This document shows positions 35,891 through 47,729 of a DNA stretch of 64,000 nucleotides, piece after piece (position 1 is the first letter of the stretch; every line of letters begins with the position of its first letter). The translations under genes were made by a program, and so were the position numbers. Source of the stretch: Halicephalobus mephisto (taxonomy: Eukaryota; Nematoda; Chromadorea; Rhabditida; Panagrolaimidae); assembly GCA_009193035.1 (NCBI GenBank), contig SWDT01000083.1, forward strand, positions 1-64,000, given 5' to 3'. The notes beneath the pieces were generated by a model. The model did not search any database and had not been told where the DNA came from. It saw nothing but the letters and a program-made list of their open reading frames with translations.

Positions 35891-36620
35891 TATCGATACA
35901 TTAGGTCTGATATATATGAATTGTGCATGATGTATGAATACATTGAAACAACTTTGGTGTATTCGATACATTAAGTATAATATCGGTGTATTGTATTTAA
36001 TATATTAATACATTAAAATGGCTTTGATGTAACAGATACATTATATTCAATGTATCGAGTATATTAAGCATGATATCGATGTATTATGCTCAATGTACCA
36101 ATACATTAAAACAATGTCGATGTATTGATATATTAAGTATAATATCGATTTATTATATTCAATGTATCTGATATATTAAAACAACGTTGATGTATCGATA
36201 TATTAAATACTATATCAGTGCATTTTGTATAATATATGGACACATTATATTCAATGTATCGGGTATATTAAACATGATATAGTTGCATTGTATTTAATAT
36301 ATCAATATATTAAAAGGACTCTGATGTATGGGATATATTATATTCAAAGTATAGATATATTAAGTTGATATCGGTGCATTGTATTTAATATATTGCAATA
36401 TTAAATACAATATAGTGGACTCGCGATAAGTGGAACTTCAAGGGACCAGGAAAACGTTCCATTTATAGCGATTTTTCAGTTATCGAATGTTCAACTTAGG
36501 GAATGTTAAAGATCAAATGACATTTCCTAGTCTCATTTATCGCGTTTTTTCACTTATCGAGCTTCCACTGTATATCTCATACATTAGAGTAGTTTTAATG
36601 TATCTTTTTGTGTGTATTCA
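35890..36620. repeat. Degenerate ATACATTAA/GATGTAT repeat array, split by a MITE
   Basis: Irregular units of about 55-65 bp with TGTATCGATATATTAA, GATATCGATGTATT and CATTATATTCAATGTATC. The array resumes after the inserted element at 36414-36570. Confidence 0.6.
36414..36570. mobile_element. About 157-bp pogo/Tc-like MITE inserted in the array
   Basis: The ends AGTGGACTCGCGATAAGTGG and CACTTATCGAGCTTCCACT are imperfect inverted repeats of about 20 bp flanked by TAT/TAT sequence, consistent with TA target choice. The inside has further GCGATT/TCGCG pairing. No coding region. Confidence 0.6.
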
Positions 36621-37040
36621 GAAAGCTTGTTGATGGTACTTCTCCACTACTTCTCAGCCGGTCTGCGATGACCCTTGTCTCTGCTTCTGTAAGTGTCTGT
36701 TAGAACAGAAACTAGAGAGTACTAGAAACGATAACCTGAATATCAAGCAGTGCAGAATACGGATGAAATTTGATTCTTAAGTTTTATTCTAAAAAATCAA
36801 GAAAATCGAAAAAGTAAACATAACTTTTTGCTGATTTTTTAGTTCTAGAAATGCACTTTTATTTCCTCGGATTAATTTTTGAGATCTTTGTACTATTATT
36901 TTTTAGGACATGGCTTTTCGACTGTCTGATAATCGTTTTTTGGATGATCATTATTGTCACATATGACGAAATCGAGGAGCTATAAAAAGTTCAGATTTTT
37001 TTGGATAAAAAAATTAAAAATTTTCTAATATTAGTCATTA
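36621..37040. other. Noncoding spacer
   Basis: Contains a weak copy (36690-36780) of the repeat at 30045-30115. No gene seen. Confidence 0.35.
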
Positions 37041-37695
37041 TCGATTCTTTATTAAAATTTCTTAAATCATTATCCATAAAAAGCTCCAATGAAAAATATG
37101 TATAGTGTCTAATTTCACTTAAATCAGAACTTTTCAGTCACTATCAAAAACTAAATTTAAGACGAAAATGAAGAGTGATTGAAGTTCGGTATTATCTAAA
37201 AATTTTATTGGAGCTGTCAAAATCACTGTACATAAAACAGCTCCAATAAGAAAAATAAATGGTGTTCACTTTTGACATACATCAGCAGTTTTCCAGTCAC
37301 TATCTAAAAATCAATTTTATAGAAAAATGAATAGTGACTGATTTTGATGATTTAAGACATTTCAATCACTATCCAAAAAACAGTTTCAATGAGAGAATGG
37401 ATAGTGACTGAAGTTAGACACTATTCAACAATTTTACTGGAGCTGTCAAAGTCACTATCCAAAAAACAGTTCTAATGAGAGAATGGATAGTGTCTACTTT
37501 CAACATAGATCAAAATTTTCCAGTCACTATCCAAAATCGATTTTACAGAAAAATAAATAGTGACTGATTTTGATCATTTAAGATATTTCAGTCACTATTC
37601 AAAATCGATTTTACAGAAAAATAAATAGTGACTGATTTCGATCATTTAAGACATTTCAGTCACTATTCATTCCGTATTGAAATTGCGATGATTGT
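37040..37695 (-). repeat. GGATAGTGACTG family, cluster 3 (inverted relative to cluster 5)
   Basis: Repeated TTTCAGTCACTATCCAAAA, CAATGAGAGAATGGATAGTG and GGAGCTGTCAAAGTCACTATC segments. About 37430-37600 is the reverse complement of about 39338-39500 with few mismatches. Confidence 0.7.
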
Positions 37696-38084
37696 TTTTT
37701 CAGTAAATTAGCCCCGACAAAAATGAATAGTTTCTTATTTTCCAGTTTTTGATTATGATTTGGAATGTGATTTTTGCTTTATAACCCCAATAATAAAGGC
37801 GGAAAATAATAGCTTCCTCATGAAGTTATCACTTTGAGACTGTCGGTACCGAATTTAATACAATTAATTGATAAGGTCATACAGGAAAGATTAGATGTTT
37901 ACCTCCTCATTGTGGAAAAGTATAAAGATCGAATGAAACAGGAAATAATTCAGATTTTAGGGAGTGAGAAAACTGGTGGCGCCACATTGTTCAGTTTTTA
38001 GAGTTATTCCGTAATGGATTAAGTAGTTCTAAAAATTGCGCATAAAGTCCGAAAATTATTCATTCCTTCATTGGAGCTGTTTTT
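37696..38084. other. Noncoding spacer
   Basis: No gene or clear repeat seen. Confidence 0.3.
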
Positions 38085-38515
38085 GGATACTGTCTTTAAT
38101 GCTCTAATGAAATAGTGAATAATGTCTCAAAATCAGTTACTATTCAATTTTTTATTAAAATTATTTTTTGAATAACGACTAAAAGTTGGAATAAAATTCT
38201 TGGATAGTGTCCACAGTCAGTCACTATTTAAGATTTTTATTGAAGCTTTTTTGGATAGCGACTGAAAACCTTTGATTTTTAATCAAAATTAGACACTATC
38301 CAAAATTTTCATTGAAGCTTTTTTGGATAGTGACTGAGAATTAATAAAAATCATAGATAGTGATTGGAGATCTTTGAACTAAAATAGACACTATCCAATT
38401 TCCTTATTGGAACTGTCTTTGGATAGTGTCCACAGTCAGTCACTATCCAAGATTTTTATTGAAGCTTTTTTGGATAGTGACTGAGACTTTATAAAAATCA
38501 AAGATAGTGTTTAAA
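38085..38515. repeat. GGATAGTGACTG family, cluster 4
   Basis: TTTTTGGATAGTGACTGA, CACTATCCAAAATTTTCATT and CACAGTCAGTCACTATCC units, located 330-750 bp upstream of the SLC2-like gene start. Confidence 0.65.
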
Positions 38516-38841
38516 TTTTTACTTTTAGCTTTTTTGAAAAGTTGATTTCTGACCACTAGACATGAGACTGAAAGCCATGTCTAATTGCGATGACATTAAG
38601 CGAAATCACCTCTAGTCCCGTGTATTTTTGTTTGCTCTTCCCCTTTTTTCATGAATGATCACTGCAATAGTCTGTTCATCTAGGGAATCCCCCATCACAT
38701 GGTCTTATCTTTATTTCAAAATTTAAACAGAAAAAACTTGACTGATCACTTCAGATCGATGTACTTTGTTCGACGAAAAAAAATTTAAAAATATTCCGCG
38801 AATAACCGTGAAATAAATTTAAAATTGAATAAATTTAAGAA

Positions 38842-41800
38842 ATGAATTCTGACGAAGAAACCAGAAATGAATCGAAATTACCGCTTTTGGGAAAAGTGGA
38901 ATTTGTCAAAAATGGAACATTCAATTCTGCCGAAGAACTCAGAAGGCCAGAAAACAACATTCTGACCTTCTCTTTGATGTTGACGGTGTTTGCCGCCGCC
39001 ATCGGCTCCAGTTTCCAGAGCGGATGGCACACCGGCTGTGTGAATCCAATCGGAAAAGTCAGTTAATCTTTCAAAAAATTTCTAAAAATCTTCAATTAAT
39101 TCATGCGATGATTTTTTGGAAAATAATTCATAAAAGAAATTTTTGCAAAAGAAAATTATCTTTGCAAATCGATCTTTTTTTTCAAATGTTTGAATGATTG
39201 ATTTTTTGGCAAATATCATTGAAGAAACGCTATCGGAACTACTTTTGGATAATGACTTGGAAGTAAAGATAAAAATTTTGGATAGTGTCCAAAATAAGTC
39301 ACTATTCAATTTTCTATGGCATCAATTTTGGATAGTGACTGAAATGTCTTAAATGATCAAAATCAGTCACTATTTATTTTTCTGTAAAATTGATTTTGAA
39401 TAGTGACTGGAAAATTTTGATCTATGTTGAAAATAGACACTATCCATTCTCTCATTAGAACTGTTTTTTTAATAGTGACTTTGACAGCTCCAATAAAATT
39501 GTTGAATAGTGTCTAACTTCAGTCACTATCCATTCTCTCATTGAAGCTGTTTTTTGGATAGTGACTGGAAAATTTTGATTTATGTTAAAAGTAGACACTA
39601 TCCATTCTCTCATTAGAACTGTTTTTTGGATAGTGACTGAAATGTCTTAAATCATCAAAATCAGTCTTCATTTTTCTATAAAATTGATTTTTAGATAGTG
39701 ACTTTGACAGCTTCAATGAAATTTTTGAATAGTGTCTAATTTTAGTCACTATTCATTCTCTCATTGAAGCTGTTTTTTGGATGGTGACTTTCATAATTTC
39801 AAAGAACATCAATGATCGTATTCAAAATCAATAACTGTCCAATTTCCTTATTGGAACAATTTTTTGAATAATGACTAAAAGGAAAATTCGAATCAATCAG
39901 TATCTAAAAAAAGAACAATGGATAATGACGTTAAAGATCAATTCCAATCGGAAATGAATGCTATTTTTTTGGAGCTGATTTTTGAATAGTGACCTTGACA
40001 GCTCTAATGAAAGAATGGATAGTGTCCGAAATTAGGCACTATACATTTTTCATAAAAGTTATTATTTGGATAGTGACTGAAAGGTTCTTATTTGAATAGG
40101 AAGCGGATACTATCCAGTTCCTTTGGAGCTGATTTTTGGAAAGTGACCTTGACAGCTCCAATGAGAAAATGGATAGTGTCCAAAATTATGCACTATGCAT
40201 TTTTCATAAAAGTTATTATTTGGATAGTGACTGAAATGTTCTTATTTGAATAGGAAGCGGACACTATCAATTTTCTCATAGGAGATGCTTTTATATAATA
40301 ACAGTTCCAATAAACAATAAAAATAGTGTTTAAAATCAGTCAGTATCATCAGTATTTCACTACTTTATTATTGTTTACATTTTATTCAAAGTCTTGTGAA
40401 TTTTCTTCATTTTGATAAAACACAAATTTTGCAAGAATCATTTGGTCAAAAAATGTGTCTGTCGATGAAAATGGAATTTATCTAAAATCGTCTTCCGATA
40501 AGCAGGGCTCCCGTGAAGAGTGAAAAAAATTATTAGAAAAATAATCGATGTAGTTTATGTCTTCGTTTCAGGTCGCTTCAAGATGGTACAACAAATCGAA
40601 TTACGACCTTTTCGGAAACGAATTAACACAACCAGAATCCGATCTTCTTTGGTCCATTACTGTAGGCATTTTCAACGTCGGAGGAATGATCGGAGGATAT
40701 GTTGCTTGTAGACTGGCTGACAGAGTCGGAAGAAGAAACACGTTGTTGATTAATAATTGTTTCGTTTTTACTGGGATATTTCTGATGACATTTGCCAGAT
40801 TTATCAATTTTTATCTTCTTCTTCCGGTCGGGAGACTGGTCATCGGATGCAGCTCCGGAATCGCCTCCGCAATTGTTCCTGTTTATCTCACTGAAATCGC
40901 CCCCATCACGAAACGAGGGGCTCTGGGGAGTGTTCATCAACTAACTTTTACTTTTAGTAACTTTGTTGCGACTATTTTCGGACTTCCTCAAATTTTCGGA
41001 AATTCTTATTATTGGCCTTGTATATTCGCCGGAGCTTTAGTGCCTGCGGTTATCCAATTAGCCATTCTGCCGTTCTGTCCAGAATCTCCGAAATTTACTC
41101 TGCTAGCTCGGCATCAAGTGGATCAAGCCACCAAAGATTTGAAAAAACTCCGAAAATTGCCCAACGTTTCCTTCGAAATCGAAATAATTCAAAAAGAAGC
41201 CGCAAAAATGTCCCATATTCCGAAAATTACAGTATCTGAATTATTCACAAACATCTTCTACCGTAGAAGAATCATCATCGCAATAATGTTAATGCTTGCT
41301 TTGCAGTTTTCTGGAATCACAGCTGTGTTTTTTTACAGTAGGAAAATTTTCGAAGATGCTGGTCTCAAGGGGAATTTACCTTTTTATATGACAATTTTTT
41401 CCGGATTTTTGAATTTCATCATGACAATTGTGGCTGCAAAATTGATGGATCACAAAAAATTTGGAAGAAGATCGTTACATCTGATCGGATTGACTGGCAT
41501 GTTCATCTCCACATTGGGAATCGTTTTTTCAATGAGTTTATCGGTAAGTATACTGTAAAAATTAAATTAAATTATTTTTGTTTTTAGAAATCAATATTCA
41601 CCAGTAATTTGAGAAAATTCGGATCTCTCGGAGCTTGTTTCTTCGTTTTCACTTATATCATTTCTTTCGCCACAGGAGTAAGTTTAAAAATTTTCAAAAT
41701 TTATTAAAATTATTAAAATTAATTTAAAATTATTAAAAATTATTAAAATTATTAAAATTATTAAAAATTATTAAAATTATTAAAAATTATTAAAAGTCAT

Positions 41801-42800
41801 TAAAATCATTAAAATTATTAAAATTAATTTAAAATTTATTAAAATTATTAAAATTAATTTGGAATTTTTAGTCTTTTTTAAACTTTTAAAATTATTGAAA
41901 TTAATTTTAAATTTTTAACCTTTATTAAGATTATAATAATTGTTATTTTAGCCCGGACCGATTCCTTGGTTCTTTGTGAGTGAAATATTTCCTCCTCAAG
42001 CCAAATCTAGTGCCCAAAGTATTGCTGTAATCTGTTGCTGGCTCGGTGGATCCATTATTGGAATGGCATTTTTGCCTATTAATGTAAGTTTTTATTATTT
42101 CTAATCATCTGATATAATCTTTAATAAAAATAAAATGAAATTTATGGAAAAATTCGAACACGCGCAAGTTCTTTCAAAACGCGCGCATTTTTCGCGTTTT
42201 TTCGGTTTTCTATATACAGTTTAGAAATTACGAAATACAAAAACATAGGAATTATAAAAATTTCAAAATAAAACAATATATATGAAAAAAATTCAAATAC
42301 ACGCAAGTTCTTTCAAAATACAAAGGAGTTTCAAAACGCGCGCATTTTTCGCGTTTTTTCAATTTTCTATATACAGTTTAGAAATTACGAAATACAAAAA
42401 CATAGGAATTATAAAAATTTCAAAATAAAACAAAATATATGGAAAAAATCCAAACATACGCAAATTTTTTCAAAATGCGGAAAATTTTTCAAAACGCGCG
42501 CATTTTTCGCGTTTTTTCAATTTTCTACGCCTGTTCTGAAAACTTTGAAATAAACCGAAACGCGTTTTATTCTACTCTATTAATAAGTGATATTAGAGGA
42601 TTTAATTAATGGTTATTTTCAAGTTAGTTTGAAATTCTTTTCAGAATATCTTGGGTCACTACAGTTTCCTGATATTCACAGCTTTCATCGCTTGGTTCAT
42701 GTTCTTTACGTACAAATACGTGCCAGAAACCAAAGGAAAAACAGTGACCGAAATCGAACAAGACATGGGTCTCGATGCGATCAAACAATCCTTAAATTAA
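38842..42800 (+). CDS. SLC2/GLUT-like sugar transporter (MFS)
   Basis: Five exons: 38842-39057, 40572-41543, 41588-41677, 41952-42083 and 42645-42800. All junctions are phase 0 and the product is 521 residues, the usual GLUT size. Family motifs in order are ADRVGRR after TM2, LPVGRLVIG, YLTEIAP, HQLT in TM5, CPESPKFTLL after TM6, SGITAVFFYS in TM7, GRRSLHLIGLTGM between TM8 and TM9, PGPIPWFFVSEIF in TM10 and VPETKGKT after TM12. Members move hexoses or related solutes across the plasma membrane. Several residues that bind glucose in human GLUT1 are changed (see findings), so the substrate is uncertain. Intron 1 (1.5 kb) is packed with GGATAGTGACTG repeats. It is convergent with the glycosyltransferase gene; the stop codons are 114 bp apart. 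Confidence 0.88.
39235..40335 (+). repeat. GGATAGTGACTG family, cluster 5, in intron 1 of the SLC2-like gene
   Basis: A long run of units such as CAGTCACTATCCATTCTCTC, ATTGAAGCTGTTTTTTGGA and TAGTGACTGGAAAATTTTGA. The right part (40005-40275) contains two units with GAATAGGAAGCGGAYACTATC, which appear in inverse orientation in the glycosyltransferase intron at 43200-43400. Confidence 0.75.
41690..41860. repeat. ATTAAAATT repeat in intron 3 of the SLC2-like gene
   Basis: Simple repeat of TTATTAAAATTATTAAAAAT variants. Confidence 0.6.
42140..42540. repeat. Tandem repeat in intron 4 of the SLC2-like gene, about 2.5 copies of 155-160 bp
   Basis: Units contain AAAACGCGCGCATTTTTCGC, GTTTTTTCRRTTTTCTATAT and CATAGGAATTATAAAAATTTC. 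Confidence 0.65.
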
Positions 42801-42867
42801 TCCGGATCTCAAGCCGAATCTTCCCGACCAGGCTTTGCCGCAGGTTCCATTTCGATTATTTAATTTA

Positions 42868-42873
42868 AATAAA
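42868..42873 (+). promoter_or_regulatory. Poly(A) signal of the SLC2-like gene
   Basis: AATAAA about 68 nt after the stop codon, inside the 114-bp gap between the convergent genes. Confidence 0.5.
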
Positions 42874-42914
42874 AATCACAACCAGTTATACGGTATAAAC
42901 ATAAATAATCTTGT

Positions 42915-45900
42915 TTACAGTGTGATCATGAAATAATGAGCATATGGAAAAATCACTTTTTCCATGAACGATCTCGTCGGTTTGGATTTGTAAAATTGGT
43001 CGATGAACCATTGATAGAGGCCGAATTGGAGATGACTGTAGGCCTTCACGGAAGCAGTATTGATGGAATTTCGTTGTTTGAGGACCAGGATTTGAGCTTT
43101 CTGAAAAAAATTTAAAATCAATGGTTTTAATTAATTCTGATTATTTTAATTATTATTTTTGTTAAAAATCCCATAATCACTATTCAAAAAAGTTCCAATG
43201 AGAAAATTGATAGTGTCCGCTTCCTATTCATATAAGAACCTTTCAGTCACTATCCAAATAATAACTTTTATGAAAAATGCATAGTGCCTAATTTCAGACA
43301 CTATCTATTTTCTCATTGGAGCTGTCAAAGTCACTATCCAAAAAAGTTCCAATGAGAAAAATGATAGTGACCGCTTCCTATTCATATAAGAACCTTTCAG
43401 TCACTATGATTTCTATTTTGGATGGTGAATAAACATGGACACTATCGATTCTCTCATTGGAGCTGTCAAAGTCACTATCCAAAAAAATTCCAACAAAAAA
43501 ATTGATAGTGTCCACCTTTAATCCGAACTCGATATTTTCAATCATCATTCCATGTCCTTTTCGGATAGTAATTCAAGCTATTTCCTTAGTCACTATCCGA
43601 AAAGGAACTTGAACAGTAAAAGATAGCGACAAATCTTGAACACTATCTTTGACATTCAAAGTCACTATTCAAAAAAGTCCCAACTTAAATGACTAAATTT
43701 AAACTCAAATTTACACACTTACCTTTACAGTAATCGGATTGCAAGTTCTTCCATCTTCTTTGACGAAATAAAACCCTAGTGATTTCATTTTTCCCAATTT
43801 TCCTCCGAGTTTCGTGTCTCCATCAAACTGAATAAGTATCGGGATTTTTTCTGGATCACTCAGTCTTCCTGGATCATGTAACCAAATCCAGTTTGTAATC
43901 ACACTAAAAACTAAATATATAAAAATAATTAAAATAAACTTAAAAAAACAAAAAAAAAATAAATTTAAATTTAAAAAACAAAAAAATTTAAATATAAAAG
44001 AATTTAAATTTAAAAAATAAAAAAAATTTAAATTTAAAAAATTAAAAATTTTTATTTAAAAAAATTTAAAATAAAAAAAATTTTATTTAAAAAATAAAAA
44101 ATTAAATTTTTACCTAAATGGCACATGTCCACATTTCGCCAACCCTCCGTTTGCACAGAGTGACGTCATGTAAGCGTTATCTGGAGTGTAGAAAATCTCC
44201 AAATCATGAGACAACTGTTTGAAAAAAGCTTTTGCTGAACAAGTAGGTCTTGCAAAATAATACCCTCCGGCAATGATGGAAGATTCCATTTCTTGACCTT
44301 CTGCAGCTCGATCGAAAATGATATCGGCCGATTTTTGAACATTTTCAATTTGTAAATTTAATAAACTTTCTCTCCAGAAGGTGTCTTGTTGGATCATCCA
44401 GAAGGATTTATCAAAGTGAAGAAAAGCCCGGGCCAGATTTGATCGAAAAAGATAAAACAATTGATATCGTCCGTCGCCGTAGTTGAAGGCATTTTTCAAA
44501 CATCTTATTGGCCAATGAAGTACCGTAATCTTCGGCCAAGTTTCCTGGAGAGAAATTTTTGATTCTTCGTCAAGAGTAACGATTACGGTATTTTCATGGA
44601 CATCTGCCATGGATACTGTATTGCAGAGCCAATTGAAGGTCATGTTGAGGGCATGCTGATTCTGAATAACTATCATCCGGGGTTTCGAAGAGAAGTTGGA
44701 TACTGTAGAAGAGAACAAGGGGTCTGAGATCTGGAAATGATTTTATTTCGAAATAAAATTAATTTTACTAAAAACCTTTTAAAATTTTTCAGTGCTTCAT
44801 ATTATTAAAGTTGATGTTCAAAGTTCAAATTCAAAGTTCAAAGTCAAAGTTCAAAGTTCAAATTCAAAGTTCAAAGTAAAAGTTAATCGTTGAAGTTAAA
44901 ATTCAAAGTTAACTATCAAAATCAAAGTTGATATTCAAAGTTCAATTTTTATTTTTCTTTTTAAGACATGACTTCCGAATCATGTTGTAATTTAAAAATC
45001 CAGATATCGAGTTTCATCAACTTAAATAATATTTTGAAAGTAGAAAAAATTTATGTCTCGGTACGGAAGATTTAAATTTTGGATTTAAACTTTGATAAAA
45101 TGGAACATCTGTTTCTTACATTCTACGAACAAACCCCAAAAACTTTTGAAAATAGATTTCTGAATCCTATGTGTTGGATCTGGCACTTAATCTTTAATAG
45201 GAAGTGCAACCGACGAGGAACGTTTAATCTCGAACGGATTCCCTTAAAATCGACAGGGGACGTTTGATCTCGAACGGATTCCCTTAACATCAATAAGGAA
45301 GTATTTGATCTCGAACGGATTTCTTTAATACCGATAGGAAGCGCTTGGTTTCGAAGGGATTTCTTTAACATCAAAAAGAGAATGCTTGGTCTCGAAGGGA
45401 TTCCTCTAGTACTAACAACAAAACATACAGTTCCTCCTGGTGGGAATCGATATATTTGTTGCATTTATCAAATTTGACGCAGATTTTGTATTATCTCAGA
45501 TATCTGTTAAATAAACTTTTCTACTATATCTACTTTATCGTCAGTACACAAACTGACAAAATTGAAAACTGAACAAGTCCAGGAACCGTTTGCGAGTGAA
45601 CTCTCGCTCGTCCACGAACTGGCAACTCAGAAAATGAAACCACCAATCTGGTCAATCAGTGAATTTTTGTTTCTAGATTTTCCACATACGGTTCTTGAAT
45701 TTTGTGTAAAATAATCAAAACTATGTAATGATAAAAGTTTTTATCACCATTTCAAAGTCTACTTGCTTACGTGATTTTTGGATTTTTCACAAGATGATCA
45801 AAACGAAAAAAATAAGTGTTTTTTATGATTTTTAAATTTCGGAACATTATAAAAATGAAGGAAAATGTTTTCATATATAATATTTAAATTTCGGAACATT

Positions 45901-46236
45901 ATAAAAATGGAGAAAAATAAGTGTTTTTTATGATTTTTAAATTTTAGAACATGGTAAAAATAAAGAAAAATGTTTTCATATATGATTTTTGAATTTTGGA
46001 ATATGACAAAAATTAGGAATTAATGTTTTAATTATGCGAGTTTAGGTCTTTTCGGATTGTAATCAAAATTAGAAATTTATACAAATCCTCACCATCGCCT
46101 CGAAGTCGACCTGGTCCTTGCATTCTCGAACATAATCCATCGCTGCTTTTCCAACAATGATCTTCCTGACCACTAGTGAAGTAAATATTCCCAAAAAGAA
46201 ATACCGAAAGATGTTTTTGAGAGAATATGCACTCAT
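42915..46236 (-). CDS. Nucleotide-diphospho-sugar transferase family protein (type II membrane)
   Basis: Four minus-strand exons: 46093-46236, 44114-44730, 43723-43903 and 42915-43100. They join in phases 0, 2 and 0 to 375 residues. Residues 9-24 are a hydrophobic anchor near the N-terminus, as in Golgi type II enzymes. The central part resembles the nematode-expanded Nucleotid_trans family: NTVIVTLDEES, then NYGDGRYQLFYLFRSNLAR and KSFWMIQQDTFWRESL, with ADIIFDR and SIIAGGYYFARPT further on. Substrates of these proteins are unknown. Intron 1 (1.36 kb) holds a dispersed repeat and intron 3 holds the GGATAGTGACTG repeat. It shares its 3' side with the SLC2-like gene. Confidence 0.85.
43175..43680 (-). 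repeat. GGATAGTGACTG family, cluster 6, in intron 3 of the glycosyltransferase gene
   Basis: Three units of CATATAAGAACCTTTCAGTC, ACTATCC and CATTGGAGCTGTCAAAGTCA type. It is an inverted relative of 40005-40275. Confidence 0.7.
43915..44112. repeat. AAATTTAAA-rich intron 2 of the glycosyltransferase gene
   Basis: Simple repeat of AAAAAATTTAAATTTAAAA. Confidence 0.5.
44810..44945. repeat. TTCAAAG heptamer repeat
   Basis: AAAGTTCAAATTCAAAGTTC units in tandem inside intron 1 of the glycosyltransferase gene. Confidence 0.65.
45205..45560. repeat. Second copy of the dispersed repeat at 21265-21620
   Basis: Same order: about five 45-bp units with CTCGAACGGATTCCCTTAA, then AGTTCCTCCTGGTGGGAATCG and TTTATCGTCAGTAC. 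Confidence 0.7.
45815..45990. repeat. About 65-bp tandem repeat, 2.5 copies
   Basis: ATGATTTTTAAATTTCGGAAC, then ATTATAAAAATGGAGAAAAA units in intron 1 of the glycosyltransferase gene. Confidence 0.55.
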
Positions 46237-46352
46237 GATTTTACCTAAAAAAGTCTCAGTGTTGTCGTTCTACAACATTGTTAGACCAAACCGCGGTCCT
46301 TCATGATTAGCATGACACTATTTCTTCATGGACATTCGGAAAAAATTTGAGC

Positions 46353-46424
46353 TGGAGCTGGCAAGAATCGAACTCGCGACCTCTCCCATGCTAAGGGAGC
46401 GCTCTACCACTGAGCCACAGCCCC
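46353..46424 (-). tRNA. tRNA-Ala(AGC)
   Basis: 72 nt on the minus strand. The 5' GGGGCTG pairs with CAGCTCC at the 3' end and includes G3:U70, the alanine identity pair. The D arm is GGCTCAGTGGTAGAGC. The anticodon stem CTCCC/GGGAG encloses TTAGCAT, giving AGC. The T arm contains GTTCGATTC, followed by discriminator A. No intron. It lies alone, 117 bp upstream of the glycosyltransferase start on the same strand. Confidence 0.95.
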
Positions 46425-46557
46425 GCTGAGAGGCGATTTCCAGGGTGAGTTTATAAACGGGACGGACAAACAGCTGTGGAAGGAAAACTCCGAAACAAGC
46501 TTTTGAAAAAAAAGAAAAACTGGTAAATCAAGGAAGATAATTGTCAGATCGTGGTAA

Positions 46558-46735
46558 GACTTCCGATCCACGTGGTGATGAGAAATAAGCAGAAATTGAT
46601 TCATTGAGCCCGGAGGCACAAAAAACTCAAATAATAATTGCGCAACACTTAATTTCCCGCCAACACACAACCGTAAGCTTCTCGTTAGCTCTCAGGGCAT
46701 TTCCTTTCGAGACCACTGTTGTCTTGACTTTCGTT
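46558..46735. repeat. Second copy of the dispersed repeat at 12055-12235
   Basis: Nearly colinear with 12055-12235, including GAGCCCGGAGGCACAAAAAA and TCGAGACCACTGTTGTCTTG. Confidence 0.7.
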
Positions 46736-47124
46736 AATTTTGTTAAATTTAATAATTTCTTAAAATTCTACTTAGAAAATTGAAAAACTCGTTTATACAA
46801 GTGGAAATAAGTTTTATAAAATATATTTAATAATTTTTTAAACTTTTGAATGATAAATTTAAGCAAACAGATGACAGAGCTATCGATTTCAAATTAATTT
46901 TAATCAAAAAATTTTGAGTTAATTTTAATTTTAAAATCTTTTAAAAATTCAAAATTTCGAATTAATTTTAATCAAAAAATTTTAAAAATTCAAAATTTTG
47001 AGTTAATTCGAGTTCGAAAATAAAAAAGTCTACATTTTCGAACTGAACTGTTTGAAATCGAAGATTTTTAGAAAAATTCACAACTTGACCGAAATTACGA
47101 ATTCTTGTAATTAGTGTAAATTTT

Positions 47125-47250
47125 CAGGAATTTATTTAAAAAATAGAAATTTATTTAAAAAATAGAAATTTATTTAAAAAATAGAAATTTATTTAAAAAA
47201 TAGAAATTTATTTAAAAATAGAAATTTATTTAAAAAATAGAAATTTTTAA
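47125..47250. repeat. 19-bp tandem repeat, six copies
   Basis: Units of ATTTATTTAAAAAATAGAA with small length differences. Confidence 0.7.
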
Positions 47251-47729
47251 AATATATTTAAATCAATTTTTAAAAGTATTTTATTCGTCGAAGAAAATAA
47301 ACCTCGTCGACCGCTTCTATCCACCTAATATTCGCCTCTTCACATTGACCTCGAAAGTTTTCAGAACAATCGAGGTCATTTCTGGATCTATGTAAGTAAA
47401 TATCGAAGAAAATCGGATATTTTGACCACTTTTTTCGAATTAAAAATAATCTTTAAAAAGTCTTTTTTTATTAAAAATAATCTTAAAAAAGTTTTTCCGA
47501 ATTAAAAATAATTTTAAAAAAGTATTTTTTATTAAAAATATTATTAAAAAAGTTTTTAAATGATTCTAATTTAACAAATGGAATTTCGAAATTTTAAAAA
47601 TCAATCTAGATGTTTTTATTATGTTCAACATCAAGAACTACAAAATTCGAAATAATAAAAAGTTGTTTTTACAGAACTATAAGGATGAAAAGTGTTTCTT
47701 GTATATTGCGAAATCACCATCAAACCTTG

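Noticed and set aside
40601..40940. Minus-strand open frames opposite the SLC2-like exon 2
   Set aside because: They are antisense shadows. The plus strand encodes a full set of transporter motifs with matching splice sites.
47290..47395. GC-richer island ending in a donor-like TCTAT|GTAAGTAAA
   Set aside because: No acceptor or start codon fits, and no partner exon could be found up to the dehydrogenase gene. It is noted only in the intergenic entry.
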